NCBI GenBank assembly: GCA_029060405.1
Contig: JAIDUB010000050.1
Span: 1-54,156, forward strand
Length of the DNA stretch: 54,156 nt
Reading direction: 5' to 3'
DNA from: Duncaniella sp.
GTDB lineage: Bacteria; Bacteroidota; Bacteroidia; Bacteroidales; Muribaculaceae
Below, in pieces: positions 8,524-16,047 of this stretch. Each line of letters begins with the position of its first letter. Position 1 is the first letter of the stretch. The notes under the pieces are model-generated. The model made no database searches, had not been told where the DNA came from, and saw nothing but the letters and a program-made list of their open reading frames with translations. Position numbers and translations under genes: made by a program.

Positions 8524-8562
8524 AATAACGGGGCGCTTCTCAGGGCGTCCTGTTATTTTTTT
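8524..8562 (+). terminator. Rho-independent terminator after the sialidase-like gene
   Basis: A 13-bp stem (arms 8524-8536 and 8545-8557, two G-U pairs) with an 8-nt loop, running into seven T residues. It lies 26 nt after the stop codon. Confidence 0.85.
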
Positions 8563-8614
8563 ATCACGGCGAATTCAGTAACTTTGCGGTGGAATTTCTA
8601 AAGGTAACAACAAG

Positions 8615-9781
8615 ATGAACAAAGGACTTTTCGCTCTGGCGATGGGTACGTTTTCGCTGGGTATAGCCGAGTTTCTCATGATGGGCATACTCAGTGACAT
8701 CGCCGCCAATATGGGCGTGAGCGTAGCCGAGGCCGGGCACTTCATATCGGCCTACGCGCTGGGGGTATGCGCCGGCGCGATAATGTTGCTTTTCGCGCGT
8801 CGTGTACCGCTCAAGCGCCTGATGGTGTTGCTGAGCGTGATGATTGCCACGGGTAATCTCTTTGCCGCATGCGCTTGGAACTACGGCTCGTTTTTCGCCG
8901 CCCGCTTCCTGTCGGGTCTCCCTCACGGATGCTTCTTCGGCGTGGGTGCTATCGTGGCGCGCAAGATAGCCCGTGAAGGCAAGGAAGTGAGCGCTGTGGC
9001 GTATATGATAGCAGGTATGACAGCCGCCAACCTCGTGGGCGTGCCTATGGGGACATTTCTTACCAATCATCTTACGTGGCGCATAGCGTTTATGATTGTG
9101 GGACTATGCGGCGCCGCGACCGCAATGGCGATCAGTCTGTGGATTCCGCGACTGGCGCCGATGGAAAATCACGGATTCAAGGCTCAGTTTCATTTCCTGC
9201 GCACTCTACCGCCATGGCTCATATTCGGCGGCGTGCTCTTCGGACAGATAGGCATATATTGCTGGTACAGCTACATCGACCCGCAGTTGACGCTGGTGAG
9301 CGGATTCAGTCAGGACGATCTGTCGTGGCTCATGGTGCTTGCGGGTGCCGGCATGGTGGCCGGAAACCTCATAGCCGGACGCCTTAGCGACCGCTACAAA
9401 CCCGCATGGGTTGCCGGATGGGTACAGGCTGCGGCAATACCCGTGATGGTAATGATATACTTCTTGGCCGGCATCAAGATAGCGGCCGTGGTGCTGATGG
9501 TACTCGGCACAGCCATACTTTTCGGGTCGGGCAGTCCGCTCCAATCATCAATCGTGGGCTACTCCCGTGGCGGTGAATTCTTGGGAGCAGCCTGCATACA
9601 GATAGCCTATAATGCCGGCAATGCCATAGCCGCATGGATGGGTAGCGTCGTGATAGCCCGGGGCTACAGCGTCAGCGCCCCGTCGATAATCGGTGTCCCT
9701 ATCGTCGCGATAGGCTGCGTGATGCTCTTCACCCTCTACTACCGCTACGAACGCACCCCGCGGAAGGATAGCAATACTTAG
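8615..9781 (+). CDS. MFS transporter, AraJ/DHA1-like exporter
   Basis: 388 residues, almost wholly hydrophobic, with about twelve membrane helices. The start (MNKGLFALAMGTFSLGIAEF LMMGIL) and the ARFLSGLPHG segment are characteristic of the AraJ / arabinose-efflux branch of the drug:H+ antiporter family. These inner-membrane proteins export small molecules; the substrate cannot be read here. A -7 box (TAACTTTG, 8579-8586) precedes the gene, so it is probably transcribed alone between the sialidase terminator and the next promoter. Confidence 0.87.
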   Translation: MNKGLFALAMGTFSLGIAEFLMMGILSDIAANMGVSVAEAGHFISAYALGVCAGAIMLLFARRVPLKRLMVLLSVMIATGNLFAACAWNYGSFFAARFLSGLPHGCFFGVGAIVARKIAREGKEVSAVAYMIAGMTAANLVGVPMGTFLTNHLTWRIAFMIVGLCGAATAMAISLWIPRLAPMENHGFKAQFHFLRTLPPWLIFGGVLFGQIGIYCWYSYIDPQLTLVSGFSQDDLSWLMVLAGAGMVAGNLIAGRLSDRYKPAWVAGWVQAAAIPVMVMIYFLAGIKIAAVVLMVLGTAILFGSGSPLQSSIVGYSRGGEFLGAACIQIAYNAGNAIAAWMGSVVIARGYSVSAPSIIGVPIVAIGCVMLFTLYYRYERTPRKDSNT

Positions 9782-9828
9782 TCTGTCTGATCGTCTTCCC
9801 TTTATTCTCATCAAACTGCTGATAATAG

Positions 9829-9858
9829 TTGTTTCATGGGAGTTTTTTACTAATTTTG
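9829..9858 (+). promoter_or_regulatory. Promoter of the AlbA_2 regulator gene
   Basis: TTG (9829-9831), 19 nt, TAATTTTG (9851-9858). The start codon is only 8 nt after the -7 box, so the message has almost no leader. Confidence 0.7.
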
Positions 9859-9866
9859 CTTACTGT

Positions 9867-11330
9867 ATGACGAAAGATGAACTTGTAACTCGATTACGCG
9901 ACATAGAATGGGACGATTTCGAGGTAAAAGCTGCGAAATCCGATCTGCCGAAAAACATTTGGGAGACAGTAAGCGCCTTCTCAAATTGCTCAGGCGGATG
10001 GATAGTACTTGGTGTAAAACAGACAGGACGTTCATTTGAAGTTTCCGGAGTTAATAACATCGAGAAACTTGAACAGGACTTTTTCGGTACTCTACGTTCA
10101 AAGAAATTCAATGTTCCTCTATTTGCCTCACCTTATCGCTATGAGATAGATGGGAAGAGCATACTTGCATTCTATATTCCCTCATCTGAGGTCAAACCCG
10201 TGTATTTCGGTGCGCTTGAAAACACGTTTATCCGAATGGGTAGCGGGGATCAGCGCGCCACGCAGCAAGAAATCATGTCAATGGTTCGTGACCAATCTTT
10301 CGGCATTCAGTCACAGAAATCCATACCCAACACTAACATTGATATGCTCAACCGCGATGCCCTAACCGACTTTCGTGGCGAGGTTCGTCATTGGGGATTG
10401 GTTCAGCATCTTGACAGTGTCAGCGATGAGGAATTCTGCAAGGGTGTCGGTATTACCGATCACTCCGGACAGCTGACCTACGGAGGAATGATTATGCTCG
10501 GGAAAAGTCCCTATACTTTTAATTTCATTCCCACTTTCTGCGCTGACTATGTTGAGATACCCGGCACCGGTTTGGAGGCAATGACTAACAATTACGTGTA
10601 TCGTATCCCTGAGCAGCAGAATCTTTGGGAAGCGAGCCGCGTTATTCTTCGTCGCCTACGAACACTTGTCAATACCCCGATGATCGGGATTAATGACCGC
10701 GGTCAGTCTGTGGAAGATTTCTCGGAATATGATATTCTACGAGAAGCAATGGCAAATCAGATGGCTCATGCCGACCATTTCAGTCCACGCCGAAGCTGCA
10801 TACACGTCTTTGATGACAGAATTGAATTCATCAATCCCGGAGGCATGCCTATGTCTCTGGATGTGATGGAAAATACATTTGAATCTCAACCTCGCAACCC
10901 GGTGATCGCTAAATTGTTCCGGCTTGCACATATATCTGAAAATCTCGGATACGGTTTAAGGAAGCTAAAGCGCTGGAAAGAAATAACGGGTCGATCAATG
11001 CATATCGAAACGAGTATAAATTCGGTAAAAGTGACCTTTGACCTCCGGGTTCGAGAGAGTGAAATCGCTGTAAATGCCCCTGTAAATGTCCCTGTAAATG
11101 TCCCTGTAAATGTCCCTGTAAAATTAACCGACACACAAGAGAAAGTATTGTATCTTATTAAAAATGATCCGTCAATAACTCATTCGAAGATATCACAGGA
11201 ATTATCTATCAACGAAAAAACTGCCAAGAGAGCAACTAAAGCGCTTCGTGAATTAAATATCATAAAACGGACAGGCAGTGATAAAACAGGTTTATGGGTT
11301 TTAGCTGACGAATATCAAGGCATCCAGTAA
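9867..11330 (+). CDS. AlbA_2 (Schlafen-like) DNA-binding / ATPase-fold transcriptional regulator
   Basis: 487 residues. The N-terminus (DIEWDDFEVKAAKSDLPKNI, FSNCSGGWIVLGVKQ) is the AlbA_2 domain of divergent AAA_4/Schlafen-like proteins. The middle carries the HATPase_c_4-like part (REAMANQMAHADHFSPRRSC... FINPGGMP). After four tandem NVPV-type repeats (about 401-416) comes a winged-helix end (SITHSKISQELSINEKTAKRATKAL). Proteins of this family are common accessory regulators in Bacteroidetes; targets are unknown. The last 16 nt overlap the convergent neighbour. Confidence 0.8.
   Translation: MTKDELVTRLRDIEWDDFEVKAAKSDLPKNIWETVSAFSNCSGGWIVLGVKQTGRSFEVSGVNNIEKLEQDFFGTLRSKKFNVPLFASPYRYEIDGKSILAFYIPSSEVKPVYFGALENTFIRMGSGDQRATQQEIMSMVRDQSFGIQSQKSIPNTNIDMLNRDALTDFRGEVRHWGLVQHLDSVSDEEFCKGVGITDHSGQLTYGGMIMLGKSPYTFNFIPTFCADYVEIPGTGLEAMTNNYVYRIPEQQNLWEASRVILRRLRTLVNTPMIGINDRGQSVEDFSEYDILREAMANQMAHADHFSPRRSCIHVFDDRIEFINPGGMPMSLDVMENTFESQPRNPVIAKLFRLAHISENLGYGLRKLKRWKEITGRSMHIETSINSVKVTFDLRVRESEIAVNAPVNVPVNVPVNVPVKLTDTQEKVLYLIKNDPSITHSKISQELSINEKTAKRATKALRELNIIKRTGSDKTGLWVLADEYQGIQ
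11068..11122 (+). repeat. Tandem 12-bp repeat inside the AlbA_2 gene
   Basis: Four units of CTGTAAATGTCC (the first with GCCC) at 11068-11115 and a partial fifth unit. They encode the PVNVPVNVPVNVPV linker. Such a multiple-of-three repeat can change copy number in frame and so alter the spacing between the ATPase part and the winged helix. Confidence 0.9.
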
Positions 11331-11908
11331 TAAGGCGGTTTTGCGCGGTGGGCGGTGACCCAGCGGCGGAGGTCGGCGAGGGTGGTGACGCCGTCGGCTA
11401 TGATGGCTTCGTAGTATTCTACTCCGTGGATGGTCTCGCCGGGCGGCGTAGCGAATTTAAGGCGCAGGATAGTGTCGCGCTGCGAGGGAGTCATCACCTG
11501 CACTATTCGGTCAGCCATGCGCTCGAAATACCCGTCATATTCCGTGCCGGTCTCGATGTGTATGATGTCAAACTGCCACGTCTCTCCTGATGAAGCCTTG
11601 TATTTCACATGCCATGCCATACAATGCTCGGAGGTGTGCAGTCCGTTGATCGATGTGATTTCGATAACTCCCTCGATTGCCGACATCGCGGCGGCTATGG
11701 CAAATGAAGATTGCTCCGTAATACCCGAAGAATACACGTGCAAGTCGATGTCGCGGTGGGCAGCAAGCAATCCCATGCGCAGCGATCCCACGAGATTGAC
11801 TCTGCATCCGGCCTTTTCCCACACTTCGGCGATACCTGACTCGGCAAGCACGCGGCGCGCCTCCTGCTGACATGCGAGCGCGCGGTCATTGATCTCTTTC
11901 TGATTCAT
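11315..11908 (-). CDS. Nucleotidyltransferase-fold protein, function unknown
   Basis: 197 residues. The stretch GSLRMGLLAAHRDIDLHVYS (about 42-61) has the GS...G-x-x-x-x-x-x-DxD arrangement of the minimal nucleotidyltransferase family, with D-I-D as the likely metal-binding pair; a third acidic residue could be in WQFDIIHIE (about 116-124). Proteins of this size occur singly in Bacteroidetes without known function. A -7 box (TATCTTTG on the minus strand, 11936-11943) lies 28 nt upstream. Its end overlaps the end of the convergent AlbA_2 gene by 16 nt. No partner resembling a HEPN toxin is adjacent, so a toxin-antitoxin role is not supported. Confidence 0.55.
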   Translation of the reverse strand: MNQKEINDRALACQQEARRVLAESGIAEVWEKAGCRVNLVGSLRMGLLAAHRDIDLHVYSSGITEQSSFAIAAAMSAIEGVIEITSINGLHTSEHCMAWHVKYKASSGETWQFDIIHIETGTEYDGYFERMADRIVQVMTPSQRDTILRLKFATPPGETIHGVEYYEAIIADGVTTLADLRRWVTAHRAKPPYYWMP

Positions 11909-11977
11909 CGTTTTGATTCAATTTTGATAAATCTGCAAAGATACGCAATTTTCCGTCCCGCGCCGGAAAAAATTTGA

Positions 11978-12505
11978 TTACAATCTATTTATCAGCTCAG
12001 AACCGGTGAGCACATCCATCCGCGAAAAGGCGAAAAGCTTCTTACCGAGATCCTTGAGTGACGCGCCGATATGATATACCGTCTCGTCAATCACGAGAAA
12101 ACGATCATGAGCCTTGGTGTAATGATGCTGAAGCAGCCGTTGGTTAACGGAATATCCTCTCAACAGGTATTCTTTAAGAACCTTATTGGCCCATACTCTA
12201 AACTGAATACCTCGTGACGATTTTACCCTATAACCTATCGATATTATCATCTCAAGATTATAATGCTCGACCTGATAAGTTTTACCATCAGTAGCAGTTA
12301 TCGCAAATTTTGCGACAACTGGAACGCCGGCCAATTCTTCTTTCAGCGCGTTTGCGACATGCTTTCCGATGGTTTTGACATCTCGTCCAAATAATTCGGC
12401 GATCTGATTTCTGTTCAGCCACACGGTCTCATCTTCAACCCTTACGTCGAGTTTCAGAGTATCGTCGGGCTGATAAAGTATTATTTCATTATGTGTAGAT
12501 TCCAT
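11978..12505 (-). CDS. Short RhuM-family protein with PLD-like tail
   Basis: 175 residues from the ATG at 12505. This start is chosen because homologous RhuM proteins begin with the same element (EIILYQPDDTLKLDVRVEDE) and because the longer frame would overlap the PAS gene. The N-terminal 105 residues are the RhuM/KilA-N-like DNA-binding domain (ETVWLNRNQIAELFG..., HYNLEMIISIGYRV). The end differs from the long RhuM at 18048-19049: HDRFLVIDETVYHIGASLKD resembles the HxK(x4)D half-site of phospholipase-D-type enzymes, with Arg in place of Lys. It starts 11 nt after the PAS gene and is likely co-transcribed with it. A palindrome is embedded at 12296-12320. Confidence 0.8.
   Translation of the reverse strand: MESTHNEIILYQPDDTLKLDVRVEDETVWLNRNQIAELFGRDVKTIGKHVANALKEELAGVPVVAKFAITATDGKTYQVEHYNLEMIISIGYRVKSSRGIQFRVWANKVLKEYLLRGYSVNQRLLQHHYTKAHDRFLVIDETVYHIGASLKDLGKKLFAFSRMDVLTGSELINRL
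12296..12320. repeat. 25-bp palindrome inside the short RhuM coding sequence
   Basis: Two 12-nt arms around a single central base, with one mismatch (11 of 12 pairs). It encodes residues 63-70 (VVAKFAIT), between the DNA-binding helix region and the HYNLEMIIS segment. The same site of the other RhuM gene carries a perfect palindrome of the same length (18831-18855). Confidence 0.85.
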
Positions 12506-12516
12506 TTCCTTACAGT

Positions 12517-12870
12517 CTACTCGCGGATATAGTGTGGCATTTCGTCGGGAATCACCATCGACAGCTCCACAAGGCCGCCAAGCGCGCCGTCGGGCTTGCG
12601 CCATACGGTCTGGTATATCATTTTTCTCACACCGTTTTTGAGTATCGTGTAAGCGTTTGAGCCACCTTCGTCGAGCAACCGGCGGATGATACCGCGCGAC
12701 CGCTCGTTGTGATACTCCATTATGTCGTGACCTATGAGGTCGGCACCACCGCGGGCGGCGAACGTCTGCCGCGACCGTTCATTCATGTATATGATTCTGC
12801 AGTCGGTGTCAACTACCGTGACCGCGCAATTCATGCCGTAGGCCCATTCGGGTAAAAATTCCTTTTCCAT
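12517..12870 (-). CDS. Stand-alone PAS domain protein
   Basis: 117 residues forming a single PAS sensor fold: CAVTVVDTDCRIIYMNERSR (strand-strand-helix), GADLIGHDIMEYHN, and the closing strands KMIYQTVWRKPDGALGGLVEL. There is no output domain, so it may sense a ligand or redox state for a partner protein. The obvious candidate partner is the RhuM protein encoded 11 nt downstream. A TATTTTTA box (12875-12882, minus) sits 4 nt before the ATG, so the transcript would be nearly leaderless, as for the ORF6N and RhuM genes nearby. Confidence 0.75.
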   Translation of the reverse strand: MEKEFLPEWAYGMNCAVTVVDTDCRIIYMNERSRQTFAARGGADLIGHDIMEYHNERSRGIIRRLLDEGGSNAYTILKNGVRKMIYQTVWRKPDGALGGLVELSMVIPDEMPHYIRE

Positions 12871-12874
12871 ACAG

Positions 12875-12882
12875 TAAAAATA
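12875..12882 (-). promoter_or_regulatory. Possible -7 box abutting the PAS start codon
   Basis: TATTTTTA on the minus strand (consensus TAnnTTTG with the last base changed), followed by CTGT and the ATG. The context matches that of the ORF6N gene: box, CTGT, ATGGAAAAGG/A. Confidence 0.45.
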
Positions 12883-12914
12883 ATTACAACAATTTTAAGA
12901 GCACCATCAGGATA

Positions 12915-13355
12915 TTATAGTCCGGCCAACAGTTCAGAACCGGTCATTACCTCCATCTTGGAGAACGCACGCATAATATTAATGTTGACCTCAATGGCTT
13001 TATCAGAACGCAATACACTGCTGAGCATCGCCACTCCATTTTCCGTGAAAACATGAGGCAAATATTTGAGATGTTTACCGCGTGGTTCGTTTAAGGTCAC
13101 AAATTGTGACCTTAAACACTCTTCCTTCGACAACTGAAACATAAAGTCTTCCGGAAAGCGTTGGATATTGCGCTTAACAGCTTGATTCAATGCTTTTGTC
13201 TCGACACCATAGAGTCTTGCCAAATCAGAATCAAGCATGACTTGCTGTTCTCGGATAACATATATCAGTGATTCAATACGTACAGGAATTATTGATTTGT
13301 CATATTTTACAGCCGGTTCTATATCTGGTAGAATGCTCTTCTTATTCTTTTCCAT
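12915..13355 (-). CDS. ORF6N-domain DNA-binding protein
   Basis: 146 residues. The ORF6N domain spans about 22-105 (IPVRIESLIYVIREQQVMLD SDLARLYGVETKALNQAVKR), a phage-type DNA-binding module related in use to KilA-N and RhuM. After the variable LRSQFVTLN segment comes LPHVFTENGVAMLSSVLRSD, a family hallmark. The final residues AFSKMEVMTGSELLAGL closely resemble the end of the short RhuM protein (AFSRMDVLTGSELINRL), although the two proteins are otherwise unlike. A palindrome (13089-13117) is embedded in the gene. Role unknown; these genes usually occur in mobile or defence-rich regions. Confidence 0.85.
   Translation of the reverse strand: MEKNKKSILPDIEPAVKYDKSIIPVRIESLIYVIREQQVMLDSDLARLYGVETKALNQAVKRNIQRFPEDFMFQLSKEECLRSQFVTLNEPRGKHLKYLPHVFTENGVAMLSSVLRSDKAIEVNINIMRAFSKMEVMTGSELLAGL
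13089..13117. repeat. 29-bp perfect palindrome inside the ORF6N coding sequence
   Basis: GTTTAAGGTCACAA, one central base, and its exact reverse complement (14-nt arms, no mismatch). It encodes residues 81-89 (LRSQFVTLN), between the ORF6N helix region and the FTENGVAML segment. Confidence 0.92.
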
Positions 13356-13359
13356 ACAG

Positions 13360-13367
13360 CAAAAATA
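13360..13367 (-). promoter_or_regulatory. -7 box abutting the ORF6N start codon
   Basis: TATTTTTG on the minus strand, a full consensus match, 4 nt before the ATG. Transcription would begin at or inside the start codon. No -33 element at the usual 19-21 nt spacing. Confidence 0.5.
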
Positions 13368-13402
13368 CTCAATATATTTCTACAATTCACTAAAAATAGT
13401 AT

Positions 13403-13410
13403 TATCTTTG
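13403..13410 (+). promoter_or_regulatory. -7 box of the aldo/keto reductase gene
   Basis: TATCTTTG, 26 nt before the ATG at 13437. No clear -33 element. Confidence 0.55.
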
Positions 13411-13436
13411 CAATAATCCTCCAAAATCACTCTGTC

Positions 13437-14450
13437 ATGATCAATCCTCCATATTACGCTGCCGACAGCCGCTATGACAGCGGCATGAAATATGAACGCT
13501 GCGGCCGCAGCGGCCTGTTGCTTCCCCGCATATCGCTGGGTCTGTGGCACAATTTCGGCGATGTAAACACACTCTCCGGCAGCCGTGACATGCTTCACTT
13601 CGCTTTCGATCACGGCATCACCTGCTTTGACCTCGCCAACAATTACGGCCCCTCCTACGGCTCGGCCGAGGAAACTTTCGGGCGCGTGATGCAATCGTCG
13701 TTCCGCCCCTACCGCGACGAGATGGTCATAACCACAAAAGCGGGCTACGACATGTGGCCCGGCCCTTACGGCGACCGCGGCTCCCGCAAATATCTTTTCG
13801 CATCGCTCCACCAGAGTCTGCGCCGCATGAATCTCGAATATGTTGACATCTTCTACAGCCACCGATTTGACCCCGATACCCCTATGGAGGAGACCCTGCA
13901 GGCACTTGTGGATATAGTGCGTCAGGGCAAAGCGCTGTATGTGGGAATATCGAAATGGCCGCATGAAGCATCGCAGTTTGCCTACGACTATCTGCGCCGC
14001 CACGACGTGCCATGCCTCATATATCAAGGTCGCTATAACATGTTGGACCGCGAGGTGGAATCCTCGGGCATACTGGAGCAAGCCGCCGCCAACGGTGTGG
14101 GATTCACCGCCTTCTCACCCCTTGAGCAAGGCATACTGACCGGCCGCTATCTCAATGGCATACCCTCCGGGTCGCGGGCATCGATAGGCAAATTTCTTAA
14201 GGCCGAAATGATCACCCCCGCTCTGGTGGAGAAGTTGAAAAAGCTCAATGCCATAGCCCTGCGCCGCGGACAGACACTTGCTGAAATGTCGCTCGCATGG
14301 CTGCTGAAAGACAGTCGCGTAACATCGGTGATCGTAGGCAGCAGCTCAGTAGACCAGCTCGCCGACACCATCCGCAGCCTCGACAATCTCACCTTCACCC
14401 CCGACGAACTCGCCGAAATTGATGGGATAATTCTTACAGGGAATAGTTGA
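13437..14450 (+). CDS. Aldo/keto reductase, YghZ / L-glyceraldehyde-3-phosphate reductase type
   Basis: 337-residue cytosolic NADPH-dependent oxidoreductase. The catalytic Asp and Tyr are in FDLANNYGPSYGSAEETFG (about 62-80), the Lys in VITTKAGYDMWPGPYGDRGS (about 97-116) and the His in YVDIFYSHRFD. The long WPGPYGDRGSRK insert and the NNYGP motif are typical of the YghZ/Kv-beta-like branch, which reduces L-glyceraldehyde 3-phosphate and methylglyoxal. The nucleotide-binding end (SVIVGSSSVDQLADTIRSLD) is complete, so the length is normal. It sits inside the accessory island but has housekeeping-like codon use. Its stop lies 1 nt from the stop of the convergent SecB-like gene. Confidence 0.92.
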   Translation: MINPPYYAADSRYDSGMKYERCGRSGLLLPRISLGLWHNFGDVNTLSGSRDMLHFAFDHGITCFDLANNYGPSYGSAEETFGRVMQSSFRPYRDEMVITTKAGYDMWPGPYGDRGSRKYLFASLHQSLRRMNLEYVDIFYSHRFDPDTPMEETLQALVDIVRQGKALYVGISKWPHEASQFAYDYLRRHDVPCLIYQGRYNMLDREVESSGILEQAAANGVGFTAFSPLEQGILTGRYLNGIPSGSRASIGKFLKAEMITPALVEKLKKLNAIALRRGQTLAEMSLAWLLKDSRVTSVIVGSSSVDQLADTIRSLDNLTFTPDELAEIDGIILTGNS

Positions 14451-14451
14451 C

Positions 14452-14877
14452 TTAAAATTTCGGGAAAACGAAATCTTCTTTCCGCACTGAACTTTGTAGC
14501 TCAATCAATGGCATATAATATCTCGAAAAGGGTGTATTCTCTGTTTTAACACATACCACACCCCTAAGTGCTCCAATAGCAATTTTTGCAAGTGAGATCA
14601 TCATTTCTGCCGGAATAACAATCTCTTTTGTGCTATCATGAGACAGTTCTTTCCAACAAGCTTCTTCTATCTCATAATGACACAATACCTCCGCTACTAA
14701 AAAGGGCTTTTCATCCTCAGTATACTGAATATTGGCACCAACCGCAAATGTCCGTTCCTCGTAATTTGTTTTAACCGGAACAGATACATTTATATGGATA
14801 TTTTCATCGTTCGGCTCAAAGAGCATGGCAAACTGCTCCACGGTCACACCCTTTAGATTGTATTTGACAGTATCCAT
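14452..14877 (-). CDS. SecB-like chaperone, probable chaperone part of a toxin-antitoxin-chaperone operon
   Basis: 141 residues. The beta-rich body (IHINVSVPVKTNYEERTFAV, EKPFLVAEVLCHYEIE) and the helix-plus-loop end (MMISLAKIAIGALRGVVCVK, then YYMPLIEL) follow the SecB fold order: strands, long helix, closing LPxINF-like segment. It is third in a tight operon after an unknown 213-residue protein and a Xre-type HTH protein. In Mycobacterium tuberculosis an established system (HigB-HigA-SecB-like) uses such a chaperone to stabilise the antitoxin. The operon context raises confidence; sequence likeness alone is modest. Confidence 0.62.
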   Translation of the reverse strand: MDTVKYNLKGVTVEQFAMLFEPNDENIHINVSVPVKTNYEERTFAVGANIQYTEDEKPFLVAEVLCHYEIEEACWKELSHDSTKEIVIPAEMMISLAKIAIGALRGVVCVKTENTPFSRYYMPLIELQSSVRKEDFVFPKF

Positions 14878-14884
14878 GGCTTAA

Positions 14885-15313
14885 TTAATTATACGTAAAT
14901 GGCTTGCTCTCAGTTTTATAATTGAAGTCGGATTTAGTTCCATATTTAATCTGGTAGTTATCAACCAATGTAAACAACATTGTTGCTTTCATTGGTTTTA
15001 CAACCTGATTATCAGGCACACTTATAAGATCAATATTCAAGATGCGACCATATCTTACTGCTGTAGAGATCTTGATATCCGGATCCTGACCATGAAGAAA
15101 CTTACTGATATATTGCGGCGAGACACCGAGCTTTTCAGCAAGTTCTTTCTGAGTCATATGGTTATCTTCCATATATCTTAGCACCTTCAGGACTATTTTC
15201 CTCACAATCAGATATTCCCCCTCATGCTCGATCGCTCTTTCAGCGTCAGAGATCCATGATGAAACTTTTCTGAATCGTCGTGGGCCAATGTTTTCGCTCT
15301 TTTCCTTCATCAT
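14885..15313 (-). CDS. Xre-family HTH protein, probable antitoxin
   Basis: 142 residues. A Cro/C1-type helix-turn-helix lies at about 44-90 (MTQKELAEKLGVSPQYISKF). The part after about residue 100 (VVKPMKATMLFTLVDNYQIK onwards) is a hydrophobic tail that the HTH fold does not need. In chaperone-dependent antitoxins such a tail is the chaperone-addiction segment, so I infer the same here. The gene overlaps the upstream candidate toxin gene by 4 nt and is 7 nt before the SecB-like gene. Two CTATAG-centred palindromes upstream of the operon (15997-16018, 16048-16059) are likely its operators. Confidence 0.75.
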   Translation of the reverse strand: MMKEKSENIGPRRFRKVSSWISDAERAIEHEGEYLIVRKIVLKVLRYMEDNHMTQKELAEKLGVSPQYISKFLHGQDPDIKISTAVRYGRILNIDLISVPDNQVVKPMKATMLFTLVDNYQIKYGTKSDFNYKTESKPFTYN

Positions 15314-15951
15314 TCTGCAGATATAAAATCAATAAACAGTTCTTTAGTATCCACGCCATTTGAGTTTAACTCGGCAAGGGCATATTCAACTTTATTCATC
15401 TCTATTCTTGTATTCGGAGCTTTCAGCATATCTTTATGTATCTTGATAGCTCCTCCGGTTATCAGGTAGCATTTGTCCTCTTCAACTTCTACGGCATAAA
15501 ATCTGAATGCCAAACGTCGGAAAATCCAGCCCTGCTTAATCTTGACTCGTATGCTCTTGTAGTCTCTTTCTTCCATGTCACTGTCACCAAGAGGCTCGAC
15601 TATGGAGTGTAATGAGTGGGTATTAAAAAGATTAATCAGTTCTTTCCTAATTTCATTGATTGATCTTGTTACATCTGTTACAAATTCATCTTCAGTTATA
15701 CCTGACCAATATTCCTGTTCAAAATATTCGGCATTTTCTAAAAAGAATTTTCTTAGATACGAAGGAGAATCCCAGAGTCTAAATACCTTTTCAAATTCAT
15801 TCTCTTCAACAAAGGCATCGTCTATCTCCATCGCCTCCTGATCTACTCCAAATCCGATGAGTTCATCGGCATTGAAATACGCCGCAGCAATTATACACGG
15901 CACAGTTTTAAGTGTGCCGAAATCAGCGGGATAGATAAGATCATATTGCAT
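15310..15951 (-). CDS. Unknown 213-residue protein, candidate toxin of the HTH/SecB-like operon
   Basis: First gene of the three-gene operon. I do not recognise the N-terminal 130 residues, which are acidic (EIDDAFVEENEFEKVFRLWD). The end has a RelE/HigB-like order: FRFYAVEVEEDKCYLITGGA, then IKIHKDMLKAPNTRIEMNKV and a helix. In HigB-type RNases the C-terminus is a strand, K-K near Lys/Thr, Pro and a helix, so a divergent HigB/RelE toxin with an N-terminal extension is possible, at about twice the normal length. No signal peptide or membrane segment. The toxin role is inferred from gene order and this weak likeness. Confidence 0.55.
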   Translation of the reverse strand: MQYDLIYPADFGTLKTVPCIIAAAYFNADELIGFGVDQEAMEIDDAFVEENEFEKVFRLWDSPSYLRKFFLENAEYFEQEYWSGITEDEFVTDVTRSINEIRKELINLFNTHSLHSIVEPLGDSDMEERDYKSIRVKIKQGWIFRRLAFRFYAVEVEEDKCYLITGGAIKIHKDMLKAPNTRIEMNKVEYALAELNSNGVDTKELFIDFISAE

Positions 15952-15973
15952 TACTTTTGTCGATTTTCAACTG

Positions 15974-16003
15974 CAAATATACAAAATATCTCAACAAAAT
16001 CAA
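15974..16003 (-). promoter_or_regulatory. Promoter of the candidate toxin/antitoxin/chaperone operon
   Basis: On the minus strand TTG (16003-16001), 19 nt, TATATTTG (15981-15974). The -33 element lies inside the first palindromic operator. Confidence 0.75.
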
Positions 16004-16018
16004 TCTATAGGTTGATTT
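15997..16018. promoter_or_regulatory. Operator 1: 22-bp palindrome over the -33 element
   Basis: AAATCAA-T-CTATAG-G-TTGATTT: a palindrome with one mismatched pair, centred on CTATAG. It covers the TTG of the promoter, so binding would repress the operon. Confidence 0.8.
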
Positions 16019-16047
16019 TTAACTTATTTTGATAGCTCTGACTTTTC

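Noticed and set aside
11315-12505. Nucleotidyltransferase-like and RhuM genes as a MNT/HEPN toxin pair
   Set aside because: There is no HEPN-like partner; the genes are 69 nt apart and each is of a different family.
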